Assembly (NCBI GenBank): GCA_031552405.1
Contig: JAVBMN010000043.1
Span: forward strand, 9,129 to 73,128
DNA from: UBA1794 sp031552405
Lineage (GTDB): Bacteria; Bacteroidota; Bacteroidia; Bacteroidales; Bacteroidaceae
Direction of reading: 5' to 3'
DNA: 64,000 nucleotides
Below, piece after piece: positions 18,351-26,501 of the stretch. The number at the start of each line of letters is the position of its first letter. Position 1 is the stretch's first letter. The translations under genes and the position numbers were made by a program. The notes below the pieces were generated by a model. The model made no database searches, was not told the DNA's origin, and saw only the letters and a program-made list of their open reading frames with translations.

Positions 18351-19997
18351 TTATTCATTCGCTATCCACCATTGCTTTCCTTTACCCCATTGTTTCACCT
18401 TTTCGAGTATGATCTCCTTGGTCAGGTCTTTTACTGGTGTGTCATATCCCCATACCTCGTCTTCTGGTATCCCTGTTATATAGAGCCTTCTTTTTATTTC
18501 ATTGACAAACTCATCTGTGACCAGTTCATAGAGACGGTTACCTTTTTCTTCCCTTTCCAGCTTCTGGAAAAATATGTAGCCGTCGTAGTTATCTTCATAA
18601 CGTCCCATTTTGGGGTTGTATTTCTCTTCCAATATAGCATCAAGCGGTTCGTTGCCAAATGGACTGCCGGCCAGGTCGAAAGCAACCGGTATGTTCTTAT
18701 TCATATCGAATGCATAGTCGAATAGTCCAAACCGGAGTTTTCCTTCAATTTCTCCCGCATTACTTATCGTCATCTGATGTGGAAAAATGCAAAATACATT
18801 CTCGTTCGAGAGGCGTTCCACTAACTGTGCTCCGGCCGTTGGAGCCGGCTCTTCTCCTTCTGCTGCATCATGCCCGGGTACATCAGGTGATTTATACGCA
18901 TGCATATCACCAACGATAAAGAGTGTATGACGATTGTCGGTGGTGGTCTTTAGGGTCTGTTCGATCACATCGGCCATGTGTGTGTCTCTGTCTTTATCAT
19001 GCAGGTTTTTATAATCCTCATAGTCCTCTTTCGTTTTGAGGGAGTCCCAGGGTGGTTGAAAGTCGGCCAGGACTACTTTTATTTGTTGATTTTCAGGTAG
19101 TGTTTTATTCAGCTTCCATAGTGTAATCATAAAGTCCATCTCGTCTTTATCATACCATCCATTGATTAGTAAGCAGCCGAAGATATCCAACAAGATACTC
19201 TTATCTACTGTATCCTGCGCATAAAAGCGATCCAGGTCCTTTTGTTTGTGGGATGGAAGTTCGAAAAAGACAGTGCCGGTGGTTTTAACAAAGTCGGGTT
19301 CTTGGGTAACCTTTGTCAATAGATTCCATGACACTTTTCTTCGGTGAATCTCTCCATAAATCACCAGTTTGTGTTTGGCCAGTTTTTCGATGACATACTG
19401 ATGGGGAGGTTTGCCATTTGCTTTCAGGTAGTTTACGAAGGCAAGGGTATCTGTGGGTATTTGTTTTAATCTTTCTGTTCTTTGGATGGAAGCAGCCAGT
19501 TTGAAAAGATGTGGTATGATGCTCTCTTTGGCCTTTTCAATACTCTGTTGCGGACGTATTTCGTTTGAATTGAGCCATTTGCCATTTTCTTTGCTGAAGC
19601 TTCTTATGAAATACATAGGATTCGTGCCAATGGTATAAATGACAGCTGCCGCAGAATCTTTATATATGATGCACTCAAGTATCTTTCTATTTAGTATCTT
19701 ATCTCTCTGTTCATCAGACACACTTTCGTCCGGAGTATCTTTTTGGGGAAATGTGTAGTGTAAGCTGTAAGAGCTATATGCTTTCAATAATCCTCTTTTT
19801 CCATAAGCGTAGATATGGGCGATGGATAGATAGGCATCCAGCGGTGTGTCCTGTTTATATTCGACAAGGAAATCCTTGACGAGTTTATTCACTGTGATAG
19901 TTTGAATGTCATTTGCGTTTTGCGCCATGCTCGCAAGAGCGATGAAGGCAAATGCTACACATAGACCTATGAGTCTGATCTTTTTTATCTTTTTCAT
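18351..19997 (-). CDS. Secreted ChaN/Tiki-like hydrolase-fold protein
   Basis: A 548-residue exported protein with a signal peptide (LIGLCVAFAFIALASMAQ). Residues about 195-460 resemble the EreA/ChaN/Tiki superfamily: VIYGEIHRRKVSW with the family's G-E-x-H, a later FFELPSHKQKDLDRF segment, and TLFIVGDMHAYKSPD where the family has a His near the C-terminal active site. ChaN binds haem and Tiki proteins are metalloproteases, so the activity cannot be assigned. The N-terminal 190 residues are not recognised. A -7 box (minus strand TAACTTTG, 20023-20030) precedes it. Confidence 0.55.
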   Translation of the reverse strand: MKKIKKIRLIGLCVAFAFIALASMAQNANDIQTITVNKLVKDFLVEYKQDTPLDAYLSIAHIYAYGKRGLLKAYSSYSLHYTFPQKDTPDESVSDEQRDKILNRKILECIIYKDSAAAVIYTIGTNPMYFIRSFSKENGKWLNSNEIRPQQSIEKAKESIIPHLFKLAASIQRTERLKQIPTDTLAFVNYLKANGKPPHQYVIEKLAKHKLVIYGEIHRRKVSWNLLTKVTQEPDFVKTTGTVFFELPSHKQKDLDRFYAQDTVDKSILLDIFGCLLINGWYDKDEMDFMITLWKLNKTLPENQQIKVVLADFQPPWDSLKTKEDYEDYKNLHDKDRDTHMADVIEQTLKTTTDNRHTLFIVGDMHAYKSPDVPGHDAAEGEEPAPTAGAQLVERLSNENVFCIFPHQMTISNAGEIEGKLRFGLFDYAFDMNKNIPVAFDLAGSPFGNEPLDAILEEKYNPKMGRYEDNYDGYIFFQKLEREEKGNRLYELVTDEFVNEIKRRLYITGIPEDEVWGYDTPVKDLTKEIILEKVKQWGKGKQWWIANE

Positions 19998-20161
19998 AAC
20001 AATATGGATTAAAATGTTTCTGCAAAGTTAGAGTGAAACAAGCCAAATTGTGTTTATATCAGTCAGGAATCTATGGTGCAAAGGATTTCTCTATACTAGT
20101 TGTTTTTAGGTGATTAGGGATCCGATTTCGTTAAAAAGGTTATATTAGCCGGTAGGAATGT

Positions 20162-21829
20162 TTATGCCTCGGGAATATCGCTCGATAATCTGCCGATATA
20201 CTCCACGATATCTTCCCCGGCCTGCATATTCAGCTTCAGGCGAATGGTGGTTTTTCGTTGGTAGATGGTGCGGATACTTTGTTGGGTGATAGTGCTTATT
20301 TCTTTGGTAGTGAAGTCGGCACAAAGCAGGCAGCAGAGCTGCATTTCTTTTTCTGTCAACGCCGATTCCCATTTGCTTTTCATTTGGGTGTAAAAGTGGT
20401 CGTACAATGAGTCGATCAGCGCATACAGATCATCCCAGATAATGAGGGAATCTACCGGGATCTCCTCATTGGTCAGTTTGGCCATTAGTCGCAGCATATC
20501 CTGATGTGGGTTAGTAGGGTTGGAGGCTGTGAAGCGGATAAGGCCTAATTGCTGCAATAGTACTTTTTTGAAGTACGCACTGTGTTCTCTACTGGTTTTA
20601 AAGTTGTCAGAGACATCGCCCATTAGTTTTTGGAGTGACTCCATCTTCTCCTCCATCTGGTAAAGTCTGTCTCTTTTGCGTTTGGCATATAGATAGATCA
20701 CGGCTACCACCACTAAAGTGAGGAAGAGGGTGCTTAGCAGTATGAGTTGGATACGTTGCTTCTTTATGATAAGCAGTTGGTTTTGTTCGGATAGCTTTTG
20801 TTTGGTTACTACTTGCTCCTCATATATTTTTATTCTGTCGATTTCATTAAAATGCAGAGAATCCGTGTGCTGGCCGATTAACGTGAAATCAAAAGTACCT
20901 CCTTTGGCGTAGGTTATTATATTTTGAAAGAAAGTGAGCCCTTTCTTTGTAAATCCGAAACTTCGGTCTTTGTCTGAGCCGGTATATGTTTCGAGCGTCT
21001 GATCCAAGTAGTACTGAGCCGAATCTAATTGATGCTGTTGGAGGAATATTTCAGCTTTCATATAAGGGGCGGTATAGGGTGAATCGGTATCGTATGCCTC
21101 CATGTGCTTTATATTGACTAAAGCTTTGTTGTATTTTTTAGAGGCTATCTGTATGTCTGCATAATTCCTGTAATAATGGCATAATCTTGCGGTGTCATTA
21201 TTCTGTCTGGCCAGGTCTATTGCTTTTTGCATCCAGTAGTCAATGGTATCGTTATTCTTTATCATGGAGTATGTGAGAGCTGCCATGTAACATGTGGATG
21301 AAGAAGTACTGTCATACTCAAAGGCTTTTGTGTAATACAGATACGCTTGTTTGTAGTCATTTATGCCATATAGTTTACCGGCAGTTGTCCGAAGTAGATT
21401 GTAAGTGGCAATGCTGTTGTGTGTCTGTTGGGCCAGTTCAAAGGCCTCGGTATAATAACGTGTATAGTTTAGTGTGTCGTTTTTCCATGACAGATGATTG
21501 AGGACCAGTCTATACGTTTCCATCAACTCCTTCTGCATATTGTGCTTTTTGTAATAATTCAACGCAGAAATAATCATGGAATCTTCAACTGTGGATTTCC
21601 CTTGTACAATGTGTGAAGTGATCCTTAACCGCCAATAGTCAGCTTGTTGCCTTTCAGACATATTGTGGTCTGCTATCTTATCTAAAAGATATACCGCACT
21701 ATCTCTATGGGAATAGATGATAGAATCAACTTGTGCCAGCAGCTTGTCTGTTTGTGCAGAGTGTGAGCATGATCCGAAGAGCAATATGCTGCATATTATA
21801 CAAACAGAATAGGTGAATATACGAACCAT
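20162..21829 (-). CDS. Membrane-anchored TPR regulator with C-terminal HTH
   Basis: A 555-residue regulator of a class common in Bacteroides. The N-terminus has a lipoprotein-like signal (ILLFGSC), then an extracytoplasmic TPR array (about residues 25-300; repeated YY-TKAFEYD and W-QKAIDLARQ patterns), one strong membrane helix near 365-385 (LILLSTLFLTLVVVAVIYLY), a coiled coil, and a cytoplasmic LuxR-like HTH at the end (LCADFTTKEISTITQQSIRT). It can in principle sense outside and bind DNA inside. The ATG at 21829 is preferred over 21856 because a -7 box lies at 21854-21861. Confidence 0.75.
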   Translation of the reverse strand: MVRIFTYSVCIICSILLFGSCSHSAQTDKLLAQVDSIIYSHRDSAVYLLDKIADHNMSERQQADYWRLRITSHIVQGKSTVEDSMIISALNYYKKHNMQKELMETYRLVLNHLSWKNDTLNYTRYYTEAFELAQQTHNSIATYNLLRTTAGKLYGINDYKQAYLYYTKAFEYDSTSSSTCYMAALTYSMIKNNDTIDYWMQKAIDLARQNNDTARLCHYYRNYADIQIASKKYNKALVNIKHMEAYDTDSPYTAPYMKAEIFLQQHQLDSAQYYLDQTLETYTGSDKDRSFGFTKKGLTFFQNIITYAKGGTFDFTLIGQHTDSLHFNEIDRIKIYEEQVVTKQKLSEQNQLLIIKKQRIQLILLSTLFLTLVVVAVIYLYAKRKRDRLYQMEEKMESLQKLMGDVSDNFKTSREHSAYFKKVLLQQLGLIRFTASNPTNPHQDMLRLMAKLTNEEIPVDSLIIWDDLYALIDSLYDHFYTQMKSKWESALTEKEMQLCCLLCADFTTKEISTITQQSIRTIYQRKTTIRLKLNMQAGEDIVEYIGRLSSDIPEA

Positions 21830-21853
21830 TGTATTATTGGATAGGAACAGGTG

Positions 21854-21861
21854 CAAATATA
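21854..21861 (-). promoter_or_regulatory. -7 element of TPR regulator
   Basis: TATATTTG on the minus strand lies 25 bases before the ATG at 21829 and rules out the upstream ATG at 21856. Confidence 0.5.
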
Positions 21862-21920
21862 ACTATTTTTATTTTATCTACTATTTTTTTCTTCTGCTTC
21901 AGAAAATGTTTTTATGGATT

Positions 21921-22025
21921 TTACTGCATTTACTGCATAATTGATAGGTATTGTTTTGTTGTTCAATTGTTTAATGGTATGCAGTAAGGTATGCAGTAAC
22001 TATGCAGCAAGCCGTTTGCTGCATA
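21921..22025. repeat. 9-bp ATGCAGTAA repeats and hairpin
   Basis: TTACTGCAT occurs twice in direct contact (21921-21929, 21930-21938). The same 9-mer in inverse occurs at 21979-21987 and 21991-21999 (ATGCAGTAA), with a variant ATGCAGCAA at 22002-22010 that pairs perfectly with TTGCTGCAT at 22016-22024. The cluster lies upstream of the TPR-regulator promoter and next to the 21-bp array. Confidence 0.7.
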
Positions 22026-22039
22026 CTCTTGCAAGGGTT

Positions 22040-22121
22040 GAGTCGACGCCCTCAACTGACCAGTCGGCGCCCTCAACTGGCGAGTTGGCGGGTTCGACTG
22101 GCGAGTCGGCGCCCTCGACTC
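22040..22121. repeat. Four imperfect palindromes at exact 21-bp period
   Basis: Units start at 22040, 22061, 22082 and 22103, each a 19-bp GC-rich imperfect palindrome such as GAGTCGGCGCCCTCGACTC, spaced by two bases. The array begins 11 bases after the stop of the coiled-coil gene (minus strand), so a readthrough transcript would carry a row of hairpins. Confidence 0.8.
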
Positions 22122-22131
22122 AAAAAAACAT

Positions 22132-23205
22132 CTATTCTGACAAAATATGCTTGCGGCTTCTGTGCCACAGATCGGACATTGGTTCAATGTCTTTTCCCTC
22201 CAAAGAATCATTATTCATCTTCTGCAGGATTTGTGTGTTTTGCAGGAGGTATTGCTTCCTGTATGCGATGAACACCGTATTTATTCTTTCGCGCAGTTTT
22301 TCGTTGAAGCGGTTCACCATGTCATTGGCAAAGAGGTCGATTACTTCAGTGTACTTACTGATAAACTCCTTGTCGCCATAGCTGGGCAGCTTTGACAGTT
22401 TATCCATCGGACTGCCGCCGCTTCCTTCAAGCATGGGCTGACTGGTCAGTGAAGATACATCATTTAATGTCTTTTTCAGGAAGTCTCCGATTTTCTTTCC
22501 GATAGACGGGTTTATGATTTTTCGGTAGCGTTCAAAATACTCCCCGGAGAGTAGGGTATATGCATTCTCAATCGGACTGATCTCTTCCTCGTAGAAATGT
22601 TGCAGTACAGGAGTGGCGGAAATACCACTGGTATCCGGAACGGATAGTTGAAACAGCTGTGCATTAATGGACAGAGGGTAGGTCAGTTCGCTGTTCAGCT
22701 GGGCTGTGTAATTCTCAAAAAGTGATCTGAGGTGTACGAAATCAAACTGCTCAAAGCTGAATGAGAGCTTCTGAATCAATTCTTTTATACTTTCATCCTC
22801 ATTGAGGAATGCATACCTGGTTTTGAAAGCCTCTGCCTGGGTTACCAGCGGGTTCTTCCCGGCATATTTGTCGGCATACGTTTCATATTCAAATATCTGT
22901 TCTCCGCATGAAGCCATCAATGATTTGATAATGGGCATATTGCGGTCGTTGTGGCGCGTGATCACCGCTTTGCAGGATCTTACTTCCTCAGACAATTCAT
23001 GGATGTCTCTTTCCAATCGAGAGATCTGTATGTCTTTCTGAAGCATTTGTTCTGATTTGCTCTGCAGCTCTTGCTGAAGGCGGCTGTATTGAAGTGAGTG
23101 TCCGTCTCCTTTTACCGGTGTTTCGTCGTTCTTGTTTTTCGTTTTCCATTGAAACACTACTACGGCCAGCAGAACCAGGATGAGGATGATAAGAATTGCA
23201 GTCAT
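22132..23205 (-). CDS. Membrane-anchored coiled-coil protein, unknown function
   Basis: A 357-residue protein I do not recognise. It starts with one membrane helix (ILIILILVLLAVVVF, residues 4-18). A coiled coil follows near 40-80 (heptad-like QQELQSKSEQMLQKD and ISRLERDIHELSEEV), then a mostly helical soluble domain to the end with a Ser/Gly-rich break near 250. The topology suggests one N-terminal anchor with the rest in the cytoplasm. A weak -7-like TGATTTTTG lies upstream near 23262-23270. Confidence 0.7.
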   Translation of the reverse strand: MTAILIILILVLLAVVVFQWKTKNKNDETPVKGDGHSLQYSRLQQELQSKSEQMLQKDIQISRLERDIHELSEEVRSCKAVITRHNDRNMPIIKSLMASCGEQIFEYETYADKYAGKNPLVTQAEAFKTRYAFLNEDESIKELIQKLSFSFEQFDFVHLRSLFENYTAQLNSELTYPLSINAQLFQLSVPDTSGISATPVLQHFYEEEISPIENAYTLLSGEYFERYRKIINPSIGKKIGDFLKKTLNDVSSLTSQPMLEGSGGSPMDKLSKLPSYGDKEFISKYTEVIDLFANDMVNRFNEKLRERINTVFIAYRKQYLLQNTQILQKMNNDSLEGKDIEPMSDLWHRSRKHILSE

Positions 23206-23366
23206 GATTTTCTGATTTAATCGTTTGATACTCTATTTGATTCTATATGTATAGAATAGGGTGCAAAAATCACTACTTTTTTCGAGATACACAAACGTTT
23301 AAATGGAAAAATGGGTGGATTCGGTCTAAAAGAGAACGGATTATGAGTGTTTGCATTCTTTCTCGC

Positions 23367-23427
23367 ATTGAAGGCTATATCATGTAGGGGCGGAAGCATT
23401 CCGCCCCTACATGATATAGCCTTCAAT
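23367..23427. repeat. Perfect 29-bp-stem palindrome
   Basis: ATTGAAGGCTATATCATGTA and the following GGGGCGGAA (23367-23395) are repeated exactly in inverse at 23399-23427, with a 3-base loop GCA. There is no T-run on either side, so it is not a standard terminator. It stands between the end of the membrane gene at 23449 and the start of the gene at 23205. Confidence 0.85.
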
Positions 23428-23448
23428 AATGAAAAAGAGTACGGATCG

Positions 23449-23853
23449 TTATTTCTTTTCTTTTATCCTCTGTTCGATGATGAATGCAACGATGAGGCCT
23501 GCTCCGCCGAAAAGCAGGGTGCATGCGCCGTATATCACGGTAAGCACATCGCGAAGTGCCCAGTCGTTATTGCTGCCATAGCCAGGGATGTGGGTGTAGC
23601 AGATAAAGAAAGCAACAAGCAATCCAAGGCCGAATCCTGCAAACAGACAGCCCCCCTTGAGTGCACTGAAGGAAGACTCCTGTGAGAAGAGGATGGGTTG
23701 TTTCATCACTTCCGATGTAGGTAAGGCGGGCAGCTCGGCCAGCTTTTCAATCAGTGCAAGGCGTTCGCGGCGGCGGGCAAAGAGTTCGAACAGTTTGTAA
23801 ATTCCCAACGTAATAATACCTACAATAGAAGGTATCATAATAAAGTCTAACAT
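23449..23853 (-). CDS. Small membrane protein (DUF6249-like)
   Basis: A 134-residue protein with three membrane helices: 5-24 (IMIPSIVGIITLGIYKLF), 68-85 (GCLFAGFGLGLLVAFFI) and 105-127 (LTVIYGACTLLFGGAGLIVA). A short cytoplasmic loop with RRRERLALIEKLAEL lies between the first two. It resembles the Bacteroidetes DUF6249 group. It is transcribed away from the ECF sigma gene, from a promoter nearly identical to the sigma gene's own, so it is a predicted direct target of that sigma factor. Confidence 0.75.
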   Translation of the reverse strand: MLDFIMIPSIVGIITLGIYKLFELFARRRERLALIEKLAELPALPTSEVMKQPILFSQESSFSALKGGCLFAGFGLGLLVAFFICYTHIPGYGSNNDWALRDVLTVIYGACTLLFGGAGLIVAFIIEQRIKEKK

Positions 23854-23892
23854 AATGGTAAGTTTTTAAGTGAATAATTACGTTCTTTGTGT

Positions 23893-23924
23893 GGTTAGAC
23901 GCGCTTCGGCGAAGAAGGTTACAC
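23893..23924 (-). promoter_or_regulatory. ECF-type promoter (membrane gene side)
   Basis: On the minus strand GTGTAACCTT, 12 bases, GCGTCTAACC. The AAC and CGTC blocks match ECF sigma -35/-10 logic. Transcription would begin near 23890, leaving about 37 bases before the ATG at 23853. Confidence 0.8.
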
Positions 23925-23978
23925 TTTAACCTGTCATTATTTAAAGTTGTGAGAAGAATTTATTATTTTTGCGCAGGA

Positions 23979-24010
23979 GTGTAACCTTTCTCCGGGCACT
24001 GCGTCTAACC
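23979..24010 (+). promoter_or_regulatory. ECF-type promoter (sigma gene side)
   Basis: GTGTAACCTT, 12 bases, GCGTCTAACC: both conserved blocks and the spacing are identical to the divergent copy, while the 12-base spacers differ. Transcription would begin near 24011-24013, only about 5-7 bases before the sigma ATG. Confidence 0.8.
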
Positions 24011-24017
24011 GGATATC

Positions 24018-24572
24018 ATGAAGCAGAAAGACGAAAGCCTGTATATACAACGAATCCTGGATGGAGAAACGGAACTCTTTGCCGCTTTTCTTGACCGCTA
24101 CAGCCGGCCCATCCATTCGTTGGTGGTACAGATGCTTCCGTCTCAGGAGGATGCGGAGGAACTGGTACAAGACATCTTCCTCAAGGCCTTTCGTGGGCTG
24201 GGAAGTTATCGTGGCGAGTGTACCTTCTCCACATGGCTGTACCGCATAGCGTATACAATGGGGGCTTCGGCTACCCGTAAGAAGAGAAAGGAATTTCTGT
24301 ATATAGAGGAAAGCACCATCGATAATGTGCCGGATGAAAAGGCAGAGCTGATGATGTGCTTTTCTGACGATGAGGAACAAATAGAAAAGCTGACCCGGGC
24401 CATTGATCGCCTGAATGCAGAAGAACGTGCACTCATTACGCTGTTTTATTACGAAGAGAAAAGCGTAGAAGAGATTGCCGGAATAGTGAAGCAGTCGCAG
24501 TCGAACATCAAAGTACGCCTGCACCGCATCCGCAAAAAACTATATGTGATACTTACGAATTATGGAAGCTGA
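24018..24572 (+). CDS. ECF RNA polymerase sigma factor
   Basis: A 184-residue group 4 sigma factor. Region 2 spans about 15-85 (ELFAAFLDRYSRPIHSLV, then AEELVQDIFLKAFRGLGSYR, where -10 recognition lies). Region 4 spans about 125-178 (LTRAIDRLNAEERALITLFY, then SVEEIAGIVKQSQSNIKVRL). There is no extra C-terminal domain. It overlaps the next gene by 11 bases, as sigma/anti-sigma pairs often do. The promoter just upstream suggests it activates itself. Confidence 0.93.
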   Translation: MKQKDESLYIQRILDGETELFAAFLDRYSRPIHSLVVQMLPSQEDAEELVQDIFLKAFRGLGSYRGECTFSTWLYRIAYTMGASATRKKRKEFLYIEESTIDNVPDEKAELMMCFSDDEEQIEKLTRAIDRLNAEERALITLFYYEEKSVEEIAGIVKQSQSNIKVRLHRIRKKLYVILTNYGS

Positions 24573-24927
24573 TAGAGATACAAACCACGCATTGAAACAG
24601 GCACTTGCCCGCCGCAGGAAGAATGACCTTCCTGTCGATTTTACCTTTCATGCCATGCAGCAGGTAAGGAAGGCTGCCTATGCCCGCCGCAAGCGGGCGG
24701 AGGTAGGGGGGATTGTATCCCTTGCGCTCGGTTCTGTATTTCTTGTGTGGCTGCTGTGGTATGTGCTGGCGGTGTATCTGGAATTTAATCTAGTGGCCCA
24801 TTTATCACGCTTCCGGATATTGGGGCAGTCGGGCCTGTGGGGTTTCTATGTGTACATTGCCTTGTTGGCTCTTCTTCTGCTTGGATTGGATCACTGGTTG
24901 CGAAAGCGCCGGAGGGAGTCTGTGTAG
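24562..24927 (+). CDS. Two-helix membrane protein, candidate anti-sigma factor
   Basis: A 121-residue protein translated from an ATG inside the end of the sigma gene. It has a charged cytoplasmic N-terminus of about 48 residues (with PVDFTFHAMQQVRKAAYARR) and two membrane helices near 50-72 and 92-112. It lacks a zinc-binding HxxxCxxC motif, so it is not a ZAS anti-sigma. Its place and topology make it the best candidate for the sigma factor's membrane-bound partner; this is inference. Confidence 0.6.
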   Translation: MEADRDTNHALKQALARRRKNDLPVDFTFHAMQQVRKAAYARRKRAEVGGIVSLALGSVFLVWLLWYVLAVYLEFNLVAHLSRFRILGQSGLWGFYVYIALLALLLLGLDHWLRKRRRESV

Positions 24928-24947
24928 GGAATACTTATTCTTTCTTG

Positions 24948-25000
24948 AGGGATAAAAGTATAGATTTCTGCTTGTCGTTAGGGATAAAAGTTTAACTTTG
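24948..25000 (+). promoter_or_regulatory. Promoter of AraC gene with direct repeats
   Basis: TTG (24972-24974) and TAACTTTG (24993-25000) are 18 bases apart. AGGGATAAAAGT occurs at 24948-24959 and again at 24980-24991, exactly 32 bases (three helical turns) on; the second copy fills the gap between the promoter elements. Such paired direct repeats are what AraC-type proteins bind, so self-control is likely. Confidence 0.55.
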
Positions 25001-25032
25001 CAGACTTGCAAAAGTTTTGATGCTTTATCCGA

Positions 25033-26115
25033 ATGATTAATACAATCTACTTTAGTTCAATATTCATGGCGGCAGCGGCCTATTTCATTATGGCCATGAT
25101 GCTGTTTTTACAACGTGCCGGAGGAGAACGTTCACGCATAATACTTGCTGTCCTTGCATCCGTATCGGTATTTAATTATTTACCGCGCTTTTTTAGCCTG
25201 CTGCAGGGTGGTACCCCCTCGTTGGTGATCTCTGTACCCATGTTGATTCTGGCCATTTTTATGGTGATCTGTTACATAATGTATCCCATTGAGGTAATCT
25301 CTCCGGGATGGATTAACCTGAAACGTCTCTTGTGGCTGTATATGCCTGTGGGGGTGTTGCTGGTTATTTACGGTGTAACCAGTTTGTTGGGAGTGGTTTA
25401 TGAGCCTTATGTTTCTTTGCTCGACATGTGGCCGCACATGGGTCAGTTCAATGTGTGGTTCAGGGTGTTGTTAAGCTTTATGATCTTTCTGCCTCCGCTG
25501 TGTATCTTTTATATACCTTATGGTCGGAAGTATAGTAATACGGACCGGGCTTGGATTAGAGGGTATTCTATTGTGTTTCTTATAAATAATATAGCTTATA
25601 TTCTGGTGCTGTCAAGTAGTAGCATGTATGTGAAAACCGGTTATTACTTTGTTAGCGTGGGCTGCCAGTTGTATATTGTGTATCAGGAACTGTTTGTCAG
25701 GATAATTAGTACCGTTCTTCCCGATGCGGGGGAGGCGAAAGAGGAGCAGCCCGTGTCTGCGATCTCTGAAGGCAAATACAGCTTTTTATTCCAAAAGCTG
25801 GAAGCTTATATGCATGAGGAATATGCCTGGCGTGACCCCGAATTGTCCGTGAACCGAACGGCAGCGGCTTTGTGTACCAATCGTACTACGCTGGCGCGTG
25901 CCATTCAGGAGCAAGGGTATGATAGCTATACTACTTATGTCAACCGCTTGCGGATTAATGAGTTCTTACAACAGCTTGAAAGCCGGAAAGTAGATAATTT
26001 TCAGGATGGCTTCTTTACAGTAGGTTTTCGGTCTAAATCAACAGCTCTGCGTAACTTCCGGCAATTTACAGGTTCTACCCCCTCTGAATATGTCCAGAAT
26101 GTGCTGAAATTGTAG
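25033..26115 (+). CDS. Membrane-spanning AraC-family regulator
   Basis: A 360-residue regulator with six or seven predicted membrane helices in residues 1-220 and an AraC-type double HTH in residues 255-355. The second HTH is clear: FFTVGFRSKSTALRNFRQFT followed by STPSEYVQNVL. This membrane-AraC architecture is common in Bacteroides. The next gene, 386 bases downstream on the same strand, is the GH35 beta-galactosidase, a possible target. Confidence 0.85.
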   Translation: MINTIYFSSIFMAAAAYFIMAMMLFLQRAGGERSRIILAVLASVSVFNYLPRFFSLLQGGTPSLVISVPMLILAIFMVICYIMYPIEVISPGWINLKRLLWLYMPVGVLLVIYGVTSLLGVVYEPYVSLLDMWPHMGQFNVWFRVLLSFMIFLPPLCIFYIPYGRKYSNTDRAWIRGYSIVFLINNIAYILVLSSSSMYVKTGYYFVSVGCQLYIVYQELFVRIISTVLPDAGEAKEEQPVSAISEGKYSFLFQKLEAYMHEEYAWRDPELSVNRTAAALCTNRTTLARAIQEQGYDSYTTYVNRLRINEFLQQLESRKVDNFQDGFFTVGFRSKSTALRNFRQFTGSTPSEYVQNVLKL

Positions 26116-26168
26116 TTTTGAGACCTTGATTTGTGCATTTTTGACACCTTTAGTCTTCTTTTTTTTCT

Positions 26169-26380
26169 TATCTTTGTGGATAATTTTTTACTGCATAAAC
26201 CGAATGAGACATGCTTCTCTATAAAGTAATGTCAGTTATGAGTAATGAAGTAAATAATCCCCTTCATCTGTTTACACTGTAATAGTGAGGTGAAGTTTTT
26301 GAGAAAGGCCGTATTAGGAGTTCAAGTAAAAGCCTTTTTGTCACATTTAAAGTCCCTGGCCGTGAGGTTGGGGATTTTTT
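26169..26380 (+). ncRNA. Possible small RNA or attenuated leader of GH35 gene
   Basis: The 386 bases between the AraC and GH35 genes hold no gene. A -7 box (TATCTTTG, 26169-26176) is followed by AAAGGC/GCCTTT pairing (26304-26309 with 26332-26337). A terminator-like hairpin comes next, TCCCTGGCC (26353-26361) with GGTTGGGGA (26366-26374), then six T. AATCCCC at 26256-26262 can pair with GGGGATT at 26370-26376 instead, which would break the terminator. So this is either a small RNA of about 200 bases or an attenuator; I cannot decide which. Confidence 0.35.
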
Positions 26381-26501
26381 AATGCCTATAAGTGGGCTAA
26401 ATGCGAAGAAATGAAGTGAGGAATTTAACAACTCACATAATATCGTTACCTTTATGGCGGAAAATGAAAAACTAACAGTAGACTTCTAAAAAGCAGAAAC
26501 C

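Noticed and set aside
21963..22211. Open frame on the minus strand across the 21-bp repeats
   Set aside because: Its repeats (RAPTRQ-like) are only the translation of the DNA array because 21 is a multiple of three, and it overlaps the end of a well-supported gene.
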